Positions 34,503 to 44,482 of a stretch of 64,000 bases of DNA are shown here, piece by piece (positions within the stretch are counted from its first letter, which is position 1; each line of letters begins with the position of its first letter). The position numbers were made by a program, and so were the translations under genes. The notes below the pieces were generated by a model. That model was not told the DNA's origin and searched no databases. It saw nothing but the letters and a program-made list of their open reading frames with translations. This DNA is from Bradyrhizobium ontarionense (GTDB lineage Bacteria; Pseudomonadota; Alphaproteobacteria; Rhizobiales; Xanthobacteraceae): assembly GCF_021088345.1 (NCBI RefSeq), contig NZ_CP088156.1:5642001-5706000 (forward strand), read 5' to 3'.

Positions 34503-34552
34503 GCGAACAACAACTTGAAACGTTTGCCCTCAGAAGGCAAATTTGTTGTCGC
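34503..34552. promoter_or_regulatory. Nested dyads in LuxR/LysR divergent promoter
   Basis: Outer arms GCGAACAACAA (34503-34513) and TTGTTGTCGC (34543-34552) are inverted copies; an inner TTTGCC (34523-34528) pairs with GGCAAA (34536-34541). GCAATCC also occurs twice as a direct repeat. The arrangement fits a LysR-type binding region controlling both divergent genes, and sits 27 bases before the LysR start. Confidence 0.45.
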
Positions 34553-34578
34553 AATCCTTTTGATAAGGAGAACTTTGA

Positions 34579-35502
34579 TTGCGTGGCCTCAACCTCGACC
34601 AACTGAGAGCTCTCCTCGAGGTGGTCGAGCAGGGCAGCTTCTCCGCTGCGGCGCGTCGTCTCAACCTGACCCAGCCGGCGGTGAGCCTGCAGATTCGCGA
34701 ACTAGAAAGACGCTTCGGCTTGCGCCTGATCGAACGCCTGGGCAAGCAGGCGCACGCGACCGCGCCCGGCGTCGAGCTCGTAGAAGCGACGAGGCGTATC
34801 TTCCGCGAGTGTGACCATGCCGACGCTGCGATGCAGCGTTTTCGAGCAGGCTGGGCCGGTCGCGTGCAGGTCGGAACGACACTGACGGCAATGATCTACC
34901 GCTTGCCGCCTCTGCTTCGCAGTTTGCGTCTCGACCATCCCGGGATCGATCTCGTCGTCACCAACATGCCCACGGAAAAAGGCGTCCAGGACGTGATTGA
35001 AAACCGCGTCGATCTCGCGCTCGTGCATATGCCGATCAGCAAGCGGCAGCTCAAGATCACGCCACTATTCTCGGAGGCGATGGTGGCGATCTTTCCGGCC
35101 GGGACTCGCGGCGTTCCTGAGGAGATCACTCCCGACTACGTCGTGCAGCACAATCTGCTGGTCGAGCAGGCCAGCAGCGCGGCCTATTCGCTGGTCATCG
35201 GCTGGCTGTCGGGGCGGTTACCGGCACGAGGGCCGACGCCGCTTGGCACTGTCGAGGCGCTGAAGAGCGCGGTTGCGGCCAATCTGGGCATGGCCGTCGT
35301 GCCGGACATCGCGGTCGCCATGCACCAGTCCGACTTCATCGTGCGGCCGCTGAGCCCGCCGCTGTCGCGCACGCTGGCGCTGATCGAACACCGAAACAAG
35401 ATGAATGAGCCCGCGCTTGAAATCGTCCGCAACGCGCTGCTCGGTCTGAGGGAGCCGCCTTCTGCGGCCAAACCAAACAGGCGCCAGCGCGCAGAACGCT
35501 GA
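34579..35502 (+). CDS. LysR-family regulator
   Basis: A 307-residue regulator starting at TTG 34579, preceded by AAGGAG with eight bases spacing; the HTH begins immediately (LNLDQLRALLEVVEQGSFSAAARRLNLTQPAVSLQIRELERRFGLRLIER), so no later start is possible. The C-terminal effector domain resembles those sensing small carboxylates (VGTTLTAMIYRLPPLLRSL). It is divergent from a LuxR gene. No metabolic target is adjacent, so it may govern the LuxR gene and itself. Confidence 0.88.
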   Translation: MRGLNLDQLRALLEVVEQGSFSAAARRLNLTQPAVSLQIRELERRFGLRLIERLGKQAHATAPGVELVEATRRIFRECDHADAAMQRFRAGWAGRVQVGTTLTAMIYRLPPLLRSLRLDHPGIDLVVTNMPTEKGVQDVIENRVDLALVHMPISKRQLKITPLFSEAMVAIFPAGTRGVPEEITPDYVVQHNLLVEQASSAAYSLVIGWLSGRLPARGPTPLGTVEALKSAVAANLGMAVVPDIAVAMHQSDFIVRPLSPPLSRTLALIEHRNKMNEPALEIVRNALLGLREPPSAAKPNRRQRAER

Positions 35503-35573
35503 GCGCGTGGCGTCGTCCTCGGTCCTCGCTGTGTGTCGACCGAACGTTCAGCGATCGGACAGGCACGGCCGTC

Positions 35574-37385
35574 TCAGCTGTCGACCTTGAGGGCTGCGAT
35601 GAAGGCTTCCTGCGGGATGTCGACCTTGCCGAACTGCCGCATCTTCTTCTTGCCTTCCTTCTGCTTCTCCAGAAGCTTGCGCTTACGCGTGATGTCGCCG
35701 CCGTAGCACTTGGCGGTGACGTCCTTGCGCAGCGCGCGCACGGTCTCGCGCGCGATCACCTTGCCGCCGATCGCCGCCTGGATCGGGATCTGGAACATGT
35801 GCGGCGGGATCAGCTCCTTCATCTTCTCGACCATGGCGCGGCCGCGGCCTTCCGCACGCGTCCGGTGCACCAGCATCGACAGCGCGTCGACCGGCTCGTT
35901 GTTGACGAGGATCTGCATCTTGACGAGGTCGGCCGGCTTGTAGTCGGTCAGGTGGTAGTCGAACGAGGCGTAGCCCTTGGAGACCGATTTCAGCCGGTCG
36001 TAGAAGTCGAACACGACCTCGTTGAGCGGCAGCTCGTACTTCACCATGGCGCGGGCGCCGACGTAGGTGAGCTCCTTCTGATTGCCGCGGCGGTCCTGGC
36101 ACAGCTTCAGCACGCTGCCGAGATATTCGTCGGGCGTCAGGATCGTGGCCTCGATCCAGGGCTCCTGGATCTCGGCGATCTTGACTACGTCGGGCATGTC
36201 GACCGGGTTGTGGATCTCGATCTCTTCGCCGTCGGTCAGCTTCATCTTGTAGATGACGCTTGGCGCGGTCGCGATCAGGTTGAGATCGAATTCGCGTGAC
36301 AGCCGCTCCTGGATGATCTCCAGGTGCAAGAGCCCGAGGAAGCCGCAGCGGAAGCCGAAGCCGAGCGCGGCCGAGGTCTCCATCTCGAACGAGAAGCTCG
36401 CGTCGTTGAGGCGGAGCTTGCCCATCGCCGCGCGAAGAGTCTCGAAATCGTCGGCGTCGACCGGGAACAGGCCGCAGAACACGACGGGGATCGCGGGCTT
36501 GAAGCCCGGCAGCATCTCGGTGACGGGTTTGCGGTCGTCGGTGATGGTGTCGCCGACGCGGGTGTCGGCCACCTCCTTGATCGCCGCGGTGATGAAGCCG
36601 ATCTCGCCGGGGCCGAGCTCGTCGACCTGTGTCATCTTCGGCGTGAAGAAGCCGACGCGCTCGACGTCATAGGCCGCGCCCGTGCCCATCATCCGGATGC
36701 GGCTACCCTTCTTCATGACGCCGTCGACGACGCGGATCAGCACGACGACGCCGAGATAGACGTCGTACCAGCTGTCGACCAGCAGCGCCTTCAGGGTCGC
36801 GCTACGATCGCCCTTAGGCGGCGGCAGGCGGGTGACGATCGCCTCCAGCACGTCGGGAATGCCGAGGCCGGTCTTGGCCGAGATCATGACGGCGTCGGAG
36901 GCGTCGATGCCGATGACGTCCTCGATCTGCTGCTTGATCTTGTCCGGCTCGGCCGCCGGCAGGTCGATCTTGTTGAGGACCGGGACGATCTCGTGGTTGT
37001 TGTCGAGCGCCTGGTAGACGTTGGCGAGGGTCTGCGCCTCGACGCCCTGGCTCGCGTCTACGACCAGCAGCGAGCCTTCGCAGGCCGCCAGCGACCGCGA
37101 GACTTCATAGGCGAAGTCGACGTGGCCGGGCGTGTCCATCAGGTTGAAGATGTAATCCTTGCCGTCCTTGGCGCGGTAGTTCAGGCGCACGGTCTGCGCC
37201 TTGATGGTGATGCCGCGCTCGCGCTCGATGTCCATCGAATCGAGCACCTGCTCCTTGCCCGCCATCTCGCGGTCCGACAGGCCGCCCGTCATCTGGATCA
37301 GGCGGTCGGCCAAAGTGGACTTTCCATGGTCGATATGGGCGACGATGGAGAAGTTGCGGATGTTGGGAATGGGGACGGTCGTCAT
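35574..37385 (-). CDS. lepA: Elongation factor 4 (LepA)
   Basis: A 603-residue translational GTPase. G1 [10 protein letters not shown]2 (RGITI), G3 DTPGHVDF and G4 NKIDLP are all present near the N-terminus, followed by EF-G-like domains and the LepA-specific C-terminal domain ([15 protein letters not shown]). It back-translocates or remodels stalled ribosomes at the cytoplasmic membrane. Length is normal for the family. It stands alone on the minus strand. Confidence 0.98.
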   Translation of the reverse strand: MTTVPIPNIRNFSIVAHIDHGKSTLADRLIQMTGGLSDREMAGKEQVLDSMDIERERGITIKAQTVRLNYRAKDGKDYIFNLMDTPGHVDFAYEVSRSLAACEGSLLVVDASQGVEAQTLANVYQALDNNHEIVPVLNKIDLPAAEPDKIKQQIEDVIGIDASDAVMISAKTGLGIPDVLEAIVTRLPPPKGDRSATLKALLVDSWYDVYLGVVVLIRVVDGVMKKGSRIRMMGTGAAYDVERVGFFTPKMTQVDELGPGEIGFITAAIKEVADTRVGDTITDDRKPVTEMLPGFKPAIPVVFCGLFPVDADDFETLRAAMGKLRLNDASFSFEMETSAALGFGFRCGFLGLLHLEIIQERLSREFDLNLIATAPSVIYKMKLTDGEEIEIHNPVDMPDVVKIAEIQEPWIEATILTPDEYLGSVLKLCQDRRGNQKELTYVGARAMVKYELPLNEVVFDFYDRLKSVSKGYASFDYHLTDYKPADLVKMQILVNNEPVDALSMLVHRTRAEGRGRAMVEKMKELIPPHMFQIPIQAAIGGKVIARETVRALRKDVTAKCYGGDITRKRKLLEKQKEGKKKMRQFGKVDIPQEAFIAALKVDS

Positions 37386-37500
37386 CGCCGCGCAGATAGC
37401 ATCCCAAGCCCCCGAGCAGCAACCATATTGCTGAATTTCCAGGGTCTTTCTTCACGGCAAGCTGATTTCCTGTGCGCCGAAAACAGGCTACCGAGGGCGG

Positions 37501-39105
37501 ATGTCGAGTACCTCTCTCCCGCATCTGGCGACCCGGCCGCGCAGCCGCCTCGGACCGCAGCGTTTAGCCGCCTGGCTGGTGGCGCGCGCCACCGCGCCTG
37601 CGACATCGTTTTGGGCCGTCCTAGCGTTCGCGGTCGCTCATGCGGCGCTGTGGACGGTGATCCTGACCAATCTGAAGGCCGCGCAGGACGTTCACATGGA
37701 CGTCGCCGAGGCCTATGCCTGGGGCAGCCGGTTTCTGCTCGGCTACGGCAAGCATCCGCCGCTGTCGGGCTGGATCGCGGGCCTCTGGTTCACGGTGTTC
37801 CCGGTCAAGGACTGGGCGACGTATGCGCTGGCGATGGCTGTGGCAGGCAGTGGTCTCGTCGTCTGCTGGTTCGCGAGCCTCAAGGTGGTCGACCGTCGCA
37901 GGGCGTTCTTCGTCGTGGTCATGGTCGCGCTGTACCCGATCTTCAATTTCAAGGGCTTCAAATACAACGCCGACCTGGTCCAGCTGCTGACCTTGCCGCT
38001 CCTGGTGCTGGCCTATCTCCATGCCTTCGAGAAGCGCAGCATCGCCTCCGGCCTCTGGCTGGGCCTCGCCGGCGCCGCCGCGCTGATGACGAAATACTGG
38101 GTGCTGACCATGATCGGCGCCATCGGGCTGGCGGCGCTGCTGCATCCGGAGCGGCTGCGCTTCCTGGCTTCGCCCGCGCCCTGGGTCGCCATCGTCACGA
38201 TGCTGGTCGCGATGATCCCGCATCTGGTCTGGCTCTGGAGAGTCGATTTCGTTCCGCTCACCTATGCAGGCGATGTCTACACGCTGTCCGATCGCGGCCG
38301 GGCTGCCGAACTGGTGCTTGGCTATATCGGCCACAATGCCGCGCTGCTCGCCTTGCCGGTCGCGCTGGCGGCGCTGGTGCTGGCTTGGCCGCCGCGCTTG
38401 GCGTTCCGCAACTGGCGGCGCGGCCCCAATCCGGGCGTCGATGTGAGCCAGGCGCTCAACGTCTGGCTGGTGCAGGCGATCGTCGCGATCGGACCGCCGC
38501 TCGGCGGGCTGGCTTTCACGATCTATATGAAGACCGATTGGGGCATCTCGCTGTTCTTCCTGGTGCCGCTGGCACTGGTCGCGATCCCCGCGCTGCGATT
38601 GCGGCGCGCCATGCTGCCGCGGCTGGCGGCCGTCTGGCTGGTGCTGTCGCTGATCACGCTGGCCGCCTCACCATGGATCGCGGCGCGCGAGATGGCCGCC
38701 AATCCGAACGGCGCCACCGGCTATGGTGCGCGGTCGCAGCTGGCCGTGCAGCTGACGCGGGCCTGGCACGCGCGGTTCGGCTCGCCCTGGCCGCTGGTCG
38801 CCGGCTACTCCGAGATGAACACGCCGATGACGTTCTACAGCCCCGATCATCCGCGGCCGTACACGGTGCCCTACACGGCGGACGAGACCTGGGGCTCCGG
38901 CCTCAGCTCGCTCGACGATCTGAAACGGGAAGGCTTCATTGGCGTCTGCGACACCACCGACAACCGCATCGCCGCCTGTGAGGCCTGGATGGCCAAGGAG
39001 GCGCCCAAGGGCGAGCCGCTGGTGATGACCACGCAGCGCTTCTTCCACGGCCAGGCGGGCCCTGCAATCGTTTGGAAGGTGTATATTCAGGCGCCGGGAC
39101 AATAA
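37501..39105 (+). CDS. Glycosyltransferase family 39-like membrane protein
   Basis: A 534-residue polytopic protein with about ten membrane segments. The first periplasmic loop has the signature of ArnT/PMT-like enzymes (MDVAEAYAWGSRFLLGYGKHPPLSGWI), with the catalytic-type Asp/Glu before AYAWG and the HPPL motif. It would transfer a sugar from a polyprenyl-phosphate carrier to a lipid or protein on the outer face of the inner membrane. The soluble end (YSEMNTPMTFYSPDHPRPYTV) is typical. The sugar and acceptor are unknown. It is divergent from lepA. Confidence 0.85.
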   Translation: MSSTSLPHLATRPRSRLGPQRLAAWLVARATAPATSFWAVLAFAVAHAALWTVILTNLKAAQDVHMDVAEAYAWGSRFLLGYGKHPPLSGWIAGLWFTVFPVKDWATYALAMAVAGSGLVVCWFASLKVVDRRRAFFVVVMVALYPIFNFKGFKYNADLVQLLTLPLLVLAYLHAFEKRSIASGLWLGLAGAAALMTKYWVLTMIGAIGLAALLHPERLRFLASPAPWVAIVTMLVAMIPHLVWLWRVDFVPLTYAGDVYTLSDRGRAAELVLGYIGHNAALLALPVALAALVLAWPPRLAFRNWRRGPNPGVDVSQALNVWLVQAIVAIGPPLGGLAFTIYMKTDWGISLFFLVPLALVAIPALRLRRAMLPRLAAVWLVLSLITLAASPWIAAREMAANPNGATGYGARSQLAVQLTRAWHARFGSPWPLVAGYSEMNTPMTFYSPDHPRPYTVPYTADETWGSGLSSLDDLKREGFIGVCDTTDNRIAACEAWMAKEAPKGEPLVMTTQRFFHGQAGPAIVWKVYIQAPGQ

Positions 39106-39118
39106 TCCAGAGCACGTC

Positions 39119-39243
39119 ATTCCGGGACGTATCTTCGTGACGTTCGTCACGGAGATACGTCCCGGAATCTCGAGCTGGGGTTCAGTTTCGCACAACAAGC
39201 TCGAGATTCCGGATCGACGCGCTCTGGGCGCGTCGTCCGGAAT
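39119..39243. repeat. BIME-like palindromic repeat pair
   Basis: Two hairpins: a 50-base near-perfect palindrome (39119-39168) with ATTCCGGGACGTATCT arms, and a 38-base one (39206-39243) with ATTCCGGA...TCCGGAAT arms. They are joined by an inverted CTCGAG-containing pair. The whole element begins GTCATTCC and ends GGAATGAC, as in bacterial interspersed mosaic elements. It separates the convergent GT39 and HPr genes and may also terminate both. Confidence 0.75.
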
Positions 39244-39265
39244 GACGGGTTTGACTGGATGGCGC

Positions 39266-39595
39266 CTACACGCCCTCTTCGTGGAACTTGTCGTTGACGA
39301 GATCGGTGATCGCCTGCAGGGCGGCCTCCGCCTCTGGGCCGGCCGCCGAGACCAGGATGGTGGTCCCCGGTGCGGCCGCCAGCATCATCAGGCCCATGAT
39401 CGAGCGGCCGCCGACGGTCTCGCCACCGCGCGTCACCCAGACCTCGGCCTGGAAGCGCTCCACCATCTGAACGAACTTGGCCGAGGCGCGCGCATGCAGT
39501 CCGCGCTTGTTGGTGATCAGCAGTTCCCGGGACAATGCACCTGCAGGCACGGCCGGGCCGGCGACATGGTCCTGCGGCGCGTCCTCGTCGCTCAT
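39266..39595 (-). CDS. ptsH: HPr-type phosphocarrier protein (NPr-like)
   Basis: A 109-residue protein with the phospho-accepting His in NKRGLHARAS (His34) and the regulatory serine in GGRSIMGLMML (Ser65), which HprK can phosphorylate. The roughly 20-residue N-terminal extension is acidic. In rhizobia the PTS has no sugar transporters and acts in signalling. The ATG overlaps the stop of the EIIA gene (ATGA), so the two are translated together. Confidence 0.93.
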   Translation of the reverse strand: MSDEDAPQDHVAGPAVPAGALSRELLITNKRGLHARASAKFVQMVERFQAEVWVTRGGETVGGRSIMGLMMLAAAPGTTILVSAAGPEAEAALQAITDLVNDKFHEEGV

Positions 39596-39993
39596 TTGCC
39601 GGCGAGCACCCGGCTGGCGATGGTCACGTATTTGCGGCCGGCTTCCTGCGCCATCGCGATCGCATCGGGCAGAGAGCGTTCCTCGCGCACTTTGGCGAGC
39701 TTCACCAGCATGGGCAGGTTGATGCCCGCGAGCACCTCGACCTTGGGCCGGCTCATGCAGGAGATGGCAAGGTTCGACGGCGTGCCGCCGAACATGTCGG
39801 TGAGAATGGCGACACCGTCACCGGTGTCGACACGGTTCACGGCTTCGATGATGTCGCTTCGACAGAGATCGGAATCATCGTCGGCGCCAATCGTGACCGC
39901 TTCGATTTGTTTTTGAGGACCCATAACGTGTTCGAGCGCCGCTCGGAACTCGTCGGCGAGGCGCCCATGGGTCACCAATACCAGGCCAATCAT
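39592..39993 (-). CDS. PTS EIIA, mannose type
   Basis: A 133-residue protein starting MIGLVLVTHGRLA, with phospho-His9, and DMFGGTPSNLAISCM as the second family motif. GAGGAG precedes the ATG. A longer frame to 40101 is open but lacks family character. It receives phosphate from HPr and is thought to signal rather than drive sugar uptake, since no EIIB/EIIC is present. It overlaps HPr by four bases. Confidence 0.93.
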   Translation of the reverse strand: MIGLVLVTHGRLADEFRAALEHVMGPQKQIEAVTIGADDDSDLCRSDIIEAVNRVDTGDGVAILTDMFGGTPSNLAISCMSRPKVEVLAGINLPMLVKLAKVREERSLPDAIAMAQEAGRKYVTIASRVLAGK

Positions 39994-40125
39994 CGGATAC
40001 TCCTCGCGGGCGCCTTGGGTGCACCGCACGAACGCGCCACTTTGACCATCCGGAGCCCCTGCGCAAGAGGGCATGTTCGCGATACTCCCGGATTCTGGCA
40101 TACGGAAGGGGAAGCTGGCGAAGGT

Positions 40126-40650
40126 CTACTCGGTGGCAATTGTGGGGCTGATATGGTTACCAATTTGCCTCACACAATCGTCCGAAAGATTACCGGAACA
40201 TGAAGTCATGCTGGTAATCAGTGCTGCTGCAACCAGAGGGAGGGGTGAAAAGCCCGGTCCGACGGGTATTCGTGGCAATTCAATACCGTTCAGATGAACG
40301 AACAGCGATTCGGCGTTCGGCAGCCGGGCGGCGTCCTCCGCCATCAGGTCGACCACCAGCCCCAGTTTTGCCTCTGACACATGGTCGCAGGAGCGGATTC
40401 CAAGGCCGCGAATCTCGATCAGGCCGGCCAGGGCAGGGGCGGGGCTGACCCACATTTCTCCGCCGCGTGTGGCGAGATGAACACGGTCGTCGCCGACCAG
40501 GACCGCCTGCGGCAGCTGTCCGGACCGGCCCGCCAGGATCAGATCGAAGGCGAGCCGCGATTTGCCCGAGCCGGAAGGGCCCCGGATGAGGACAGCGAGC
40601 TCCCCCACCCGAACGGCTGATGCATGGATGCTCGGCGCTGCGCTGGTCAC
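40126..40650 (-). CDS. hprK: HPr kinase/phosphorylase, short form
   Basis: A 174-residue protein with P-loop GPSGSGKS (residues 24-31), VLVGDDRVHLATRGG and IEIRGLGI. It corresponds to the C-terminal catalytic domain only; the N-terminal domain of Firmicute HprK is absent, as is normal in alphaproteobacteria. It phosphorylates Ser of HPr. Its ATG overlaps the chvG stop (ATGA, 40647-40650), so kinase and sensor are translationally coupled. Confidence 0.93.
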   Translation of the reverse strand: MTSAAPSIHASAVRVGELAVLIRGPSGSGKSRLAFDLILAGRSGQLPQAVLVGDDRVHLATRGGEMWVSPAPALAGLIEIRGLGIRSCDHVSEAKLGLVVDLMAEDAARLPNAESLFVHLNGIELPRIPVGPGFSPLPLVAAALITSMTSCSGNLSDDCVRQIGNHISPTIATE

Positions 40651-42455
40651 GACGCCGGCAGCCGGACGATGAAGCGCGCGCCGGCCACGGTCGGATTGCC
40701 TTCGTCATCCACTGGGCCGGGGCGGTTCTCGGCCCAGATCCGCCCGCCATGGGCGTCGATGATCTGCTTCGAGATCGACAGCCCCAGGCCGGAATTCTGG
40801 CCGAAGCCCTGATGCGGCCGGTCGGTGTAGAAGCGCTCGAAGATGCGCTGCAGGGCGTCCTCGCGAATGCCCGGACCGTCGTCGTCGACCACGATCTCGA
40901 TCTCGGAGCGCACCCGCCGGCAGGTGATGCGCACCTTGCCCGCCGCCGTCGAGAACGATTGCGCATTCGACAAGAGGTTGGAGATGACCTGGCCGAGCCT
41001 GGAATCGTGGCCCGGCGCGGAGAAGGTGTCGTTGGCGCCGCGGCCCTCGAACCGCACCTCGACGGTGACGTCGGTGCCGAGCTTGGTCTCGTTGGCGACC
41101 GAGGTCAGCGTCGTCAGCAGGCGGCGCATGTCGACCAGGGTCATGTCCTGGCGCTGCAGCTCGGCATCGAGCCGGCTGGCGTCGGAAATGTCGGAGATCA
41201 GGCGGTCGAGCCGCTTCACGTCGTGCTCGATGACCGCGAGCAGGCGGCTGCGGCTGTTGTCGTTGCGCGCGAGCGGCAGGGTCTCGACCGCCGAGCGCAG
41301 CGAGGTCAGCGGGTTCTTGAGCTCATGGGCGACGTCGGCGGCGAACATCTCGATCGCCTCGATCCGGTTGTAGAGCGCGTCGGTCATGTCGCGCAGTGCG
41401 CCGGAGAGATGGCCGATCTCGTCACGGCGACGGGTGAAATCGGGAATTTCGACGCGCGTCTTGATCCGGCGGCGGACGCGCTCGGCGCTGTCGGCGAGGC
41501 GTCGCACGGGACCTGCGATGGTGCTGGCGAGCAGCAGCGACAGCACGATCATCACGGCGGAGGCGACGCCGCCGACCTTGAGGATCGCGAGACGCTCTGC
41601 AGTGACCATCTGGTCGATGTCGTCGCCTTGCGTCGACAGCATCAGCGCGCCATGGATGGTGCGCGACCGCTGCACCGACACGGCGACCGAGACGATGACC
41701 TCGCCGCGCGAATTGACCCTGACCATGCTGCGCTTCTGGCCCTTCAGCGCGTCGGTGACTTCCTCGTAGCCGTTGCCGTTCTCGGGGCCGTATTCGCGAT
41801 ACAGCGGCAGGTCGCCGCGGTTGAGCCAGGTGCGCACCGAGATCATGGCGCGCTCCACCAGGCCCGGCTTTTCGCTGGACGGCGGCGGCAGATCGAAGCG
41901 CAGCACGTTCTCCAGGTTGCGGCTGTCGAGCAGGAGGCCGCCATTGGGATCGTAGATGCGCGCACGCGTCTTGGTCGGCGAGATCAGCGTACGCAGCACC
42001 GGTGCAACGCGTTCCGGATTGATCGGGAAATCGAGCGGCGAATATTCGTCGGGCGCGCCGTAGCTCTCGCCCGGCTTGAGGTCGAGCAGACGATCGGGGT
42101 CGATCGTGATCGTGTTGGTCTGCACCGTGGCCGAGGCCGCGATCGCGCCAGCGATGATCTCGGCCTGCACCAGCAGGCTCTGCGCCCGCGCGTCGATCAG
42201 GCCGGCGCGGAACTGCGACAAATAGAGGATGCTGGCGACCAGCGCGAGCAGGCCGGCGATGTTCAGCGAGACGATGCGGCGGGTGAGGCTCGAGAACGAC
42301 AGCGCGAACAGGAACTGGCCGGCGCGGCGCAGCCAGCTCACCGGGCGCTGCCAGCCCGAGACCTGCGGCGTCTCGTCGGCTGCGCCGTCGGTCACGTCGG
42401 AAGCCGCGGTGCCCTCGGCGCTGAGACCTGGGTCAGGATGCGTTCGATCGAGCAA
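40647..42455 (-). CDS. chvG: ChvG-type sensor histidine kinase
   Basis: A 602-residue inner-membrane kinase. Membrane segments at about 62-84 and 295-315 enclose a periplasmic sensing domain of about 200 residues (FDLPPPSSEKPGLVERAM...). HAMP, then the H-box FAADVAHELKNPLTSLRSAVETL, N-box VISNLLSNAQSF, and G1/G2 boxes DDDGPGI and NSGLGLSISKQI follow. ChvG with ChvI controls envelope, exopolysaccharide and acid response in rhizobia and is usually next to the PTS genes as here. Confidence 0.95.
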   Translation of the reverse strand: MLDRTHPDPGLSAEGTAASDVTDGAADETPQVSGWQRPVSWLRRAGQFLFALSFSSLTRRIVSLNIAGLLALVASILYLSQFRAGLIDARAQSLLVQAEIIAGAIAASATVQTNTITIDPDRLLDLKPGESYGAPDEYSPLDFPINPERVAPVLRTLISPTKTRARIYDPNGGLLLDSRNLENVLRFDLPPPSSEKPGLVERAMISVRTWLNRGDLPLYREYGPENGNGYEEVTDALKGQKRSMVRVNSRGEVIVSVAVSVQRSRTIHGALMLSTQGDDIDQMVTAERLAILKVGGVASAVMIVLSLLLASTIAGPVRRLADSAERVRRRIKTRVEIPDFTRRRDEIGHLSGALRDMTDALYNRIEAIEMFAADVAHELKNPLTSLRSAVETLPLARNDNSRSRLLAVIEHDVKRLDRLISDISDASRLDAELQRQDMTLVDMRRLLTTLTSVANETKLGTDVTVEVRFEGRGANDTFSAPGHDSRLGQVISNLLSNAQSFSTAAGKVRITCRRVRSEIEIVVDDDGPGIREDALQRIFERFYTDRPHQGFGQNSGLGLSISKQIIDAHGGRIWAENRPGPVDDEGNPTVAGARFIVRLPAS

Positions 42456-42640
42456 TGTGAGTGCTCCGATTCCGACGTTCGCAAGGCATGTGCGACGGCT
42501 CCAATGAGAACGTCAAGTTCGCCGCACCAGCTGCCCGTCTCCGGCATCTGCGCTCGAGAGGCGCCGGAGCCCGCCCATCCTGCCCAACCCCGTTCGCGAC
42601 GTCAGCGCGCAAGGTCACGTGACGCCGCCCAGGCGATGCT

Positions 42641-43342
42641 TCAGGTTTCCTTGAAGCGATAGCCGACGCCGTAGAGGGTTTCGATCATCTCGAACTCCTC
42701 GTCGACCATCTTGAACTTCTTGCGCAGCCGCTTGATGTGGCTGTCGATGGTGCGGTCGTCGACATAGACCTGATCGTCATAGGCCGCGTCCATCAGCGCA
42801 TTGCGGCTCTTGACGACGCCCGGACGCTGCGCGAGCGCCTGAAGAATCAGAAACTCGGTGACGGTCAGCGTCACCGGCTCGTTCTTCCAGGTGCAGGTGT
42901 GCCGTTCCGGGTCCATGCGCAGGAGGCCGCGATCGAGCGCCTTGGCGTCGTTCTCCTTCGGCAGCGCCGTCGGATCCTTCGGCTGCGAGCGGCGCAGCAC
43001 GGCCTTGACGCGTTCGACCAGCAGCCGCTGCGAGAACGGTTTGCGGATGAAGTCGTCCGCGCCCATCTTCAGGCCGAACAGCTCGTCGATCTCCTCGTCC
43101 TTGGAGGTGAGGAAGATCACCGGCAGGTCGGACTTCTGCCGCAGCCGCCGCAATGTCTCCATGCCGTCCATGCGCGGCATCTTGATGTCGAGGATGGCGA
43201 GATCCGGCTGACTCGTCCGAAAGCCGTCGAGCGCCGACGCACCATCAGTGTAGGTCATGATGCGATAGCCTTCGGCCTCGAGCGCGATCGAGACGGATGT
43301 AAGAATGTTGCGGTCGTCATCGACCAAGGCGATTGTGGGCAT
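42641..43342 (-). CDS. chvI: ChvI-type response regulator
   Basis: A 233-residue OmpR-class regulator. Receiver with VDDD acidic pocket, phospho-Asp52 in [10 protein letters not shown], Thr in FLTSKDEE and Lys in [13 protein letters not shown]. The winged helix ends [40 protein letters not shown]. It is the partner of chvG, which starts 185 bases downstream. In rhizobia pckA commonly lies divergent nearby; here hugZ-like and CHAT genes intervene. Confidence 0.96.
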   Translation of the reverse strand: MPTIALVDDDRNILTSVSIALEAEGYRIMTYTDGASALDGFRTSQPDLAILDIKMPRMDGMETLRRLRQKSDLPVIFLTSKDEEIDELFGLKMGADDFIRKPFSQRLLVERVKAVLRRSQPKDPTALPKENDAKALDRGLLRMDPERHTCTWKNEPVTLTVTEFLILQALAQRPGVVKSRNALMDAAYDDQVYVDDRTIDSHIKRLRKKFKMVDEEFEMIETLYGVGYRFKET

Positions 43343-43558
43343 GAGCCTGCTTTCAGAGTCTGGTTAGCCGAGACTGCGATAATCCGGATAAGGGCCGCAT
43401 AAATGGGCTTCGAACATGGTCAACGAGCAATGCAAGCTGGGCTGAAGTGTGACCGAGTTCCACAAATACCATGGCAAAGTCTTGTGCCGTGCCTAAGTCT
43501 ACAGCCCGTTTAGCCGAAAAAAGGCCTTCATTGCAACAGGATGGACGAGGGAAAGACG

Positions 43559-44287
43559 ATGCAGCCGAGCTTTAACCCTAACCGCGTCACCGCCTCCCTG
43601 CTGCGACGGAGCCGGCAGGGTGCACTTGCAACCCTGATGACGGGTTCGGGCGATCCCTATTGTTCCCTCGTCAACGTCGCCTCCGCCGCTGATGGCGCAC
43701 CGATCATCCTGATCTCGCGTCTAGCCGTGCACACGAAGAATGTGGTGGCGGATTCGCGGGTGTCGCTGATGCTCGATGAACGCGCGCCGGGAGATCCGCT
43801 GGAAGGCGCGCGAATCATGCTGTCGGGAAAGGCCGAGCAGGCCACGGACGAGAATCGTGAAGCGCTGCGCCGTCGGTATCTCAATGCGCATCCTTCCGCC
43901 GCGGACTACGCCGATTTCGCCGACTTCTCGTTCTTCCTCATTCGTCCCTCCGGCACGCATCTCGTCGCGGGCTTCGGCCGCATCGTCGATCTCAAGCCCG
44001 AGCAGTTTCTCACCGACGTTTCCGATGCGGCCTCGCTGCTCGCTGCCGAGCAGGGCGCCGTCGATCACATGAATGCGGATCATCGCGATGCTCTCGCCCT
44101 CTACGCGACGAAGCTGCTCGGCGCCGAAGCTCTGGAGTGGCGCTGCAGCGGCTGCGATCCCGAAGGGCTGGATCTGACGGCTGACGGCAAGACATTGCGG
44201 CTGGATTTCCCCGAGCGCGTGACCTCGCCCGGCGAGTTGCGCAAGATGCTGGTGCGGCTCGCCGACGAGGCGCGCGCGAAGGAGTGA
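43559..44287 (+). CDS. HugZ-like heme-utilisation/pyridoxamine-oxidase-fold protein
   Basis: A 242-residue protein. I prefer ATG 43559, since GAGGGAAAG lies eight bases upstream; ATG 43541 is an alternative. The N-terminal half is an FMN-binding split barrel (RRSRQGALATLMTGSGDPYCSLVNV); the C-terminal half has DHMNADHRDALALYATKLLG, the DUF2470 motif with the His pair of HugZ-type heme-degrading proteins. It probably binds or oxidises heme, though the family also contains proteins of unknown function. It is divergent from chvI. Confidence 0.82.
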   Translation: MQPSFNPNRVTASLLRRSRQGALATLMTGSGDPYCSLVNVASAADGAPIILISRLAVHTKNVVADSRVSLMLDERAPGDPLEGARIMLSGKAEQATDENREALRRRYLNAHPSAADYADFADFSFFLIRPSGTHLVAGFGRIVDLKPEQFLTDVSDAASLLAAEQGAVDHMNADHRDALALYATKLLGAEALEWRCSGCDPEGLDLTADGKTLRLDFPERVTSPGELRKMLVRLADEARAKE

Positions 44288-44482
44288 TGATTAGTTTGAG
44301 CCTGGCTCTCCTGAAGTTGGAGCCGCGCTCGGGCCATGCAGGCGATGGGCTCCCTCGCCGCGCTTGCGGGACAGGTGAACGCCGCGCACGCTGCAAGGTC
44401 CTGTAGCCTAAGACGAGGACGGCGCGCTTGAACGCCGCCGCGCGCCGCTGCGACCTATCTCCGTCGTGGCGGAGGTCCGAAC

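Noticed and set aside
36324..38981. An 885-residue plus-strand frame across lepA and GT39
   Set aside because: It is antisense to lepA and then out of frame with the GT39 gene; no domain, and Arg/Ala/Gly-dominated composition.
40620..42662. A 680-residue plus-strand frame
   Set aside because: Antisense to chvG and hprK; the minus frame holds the complete histidine kinase motifs.
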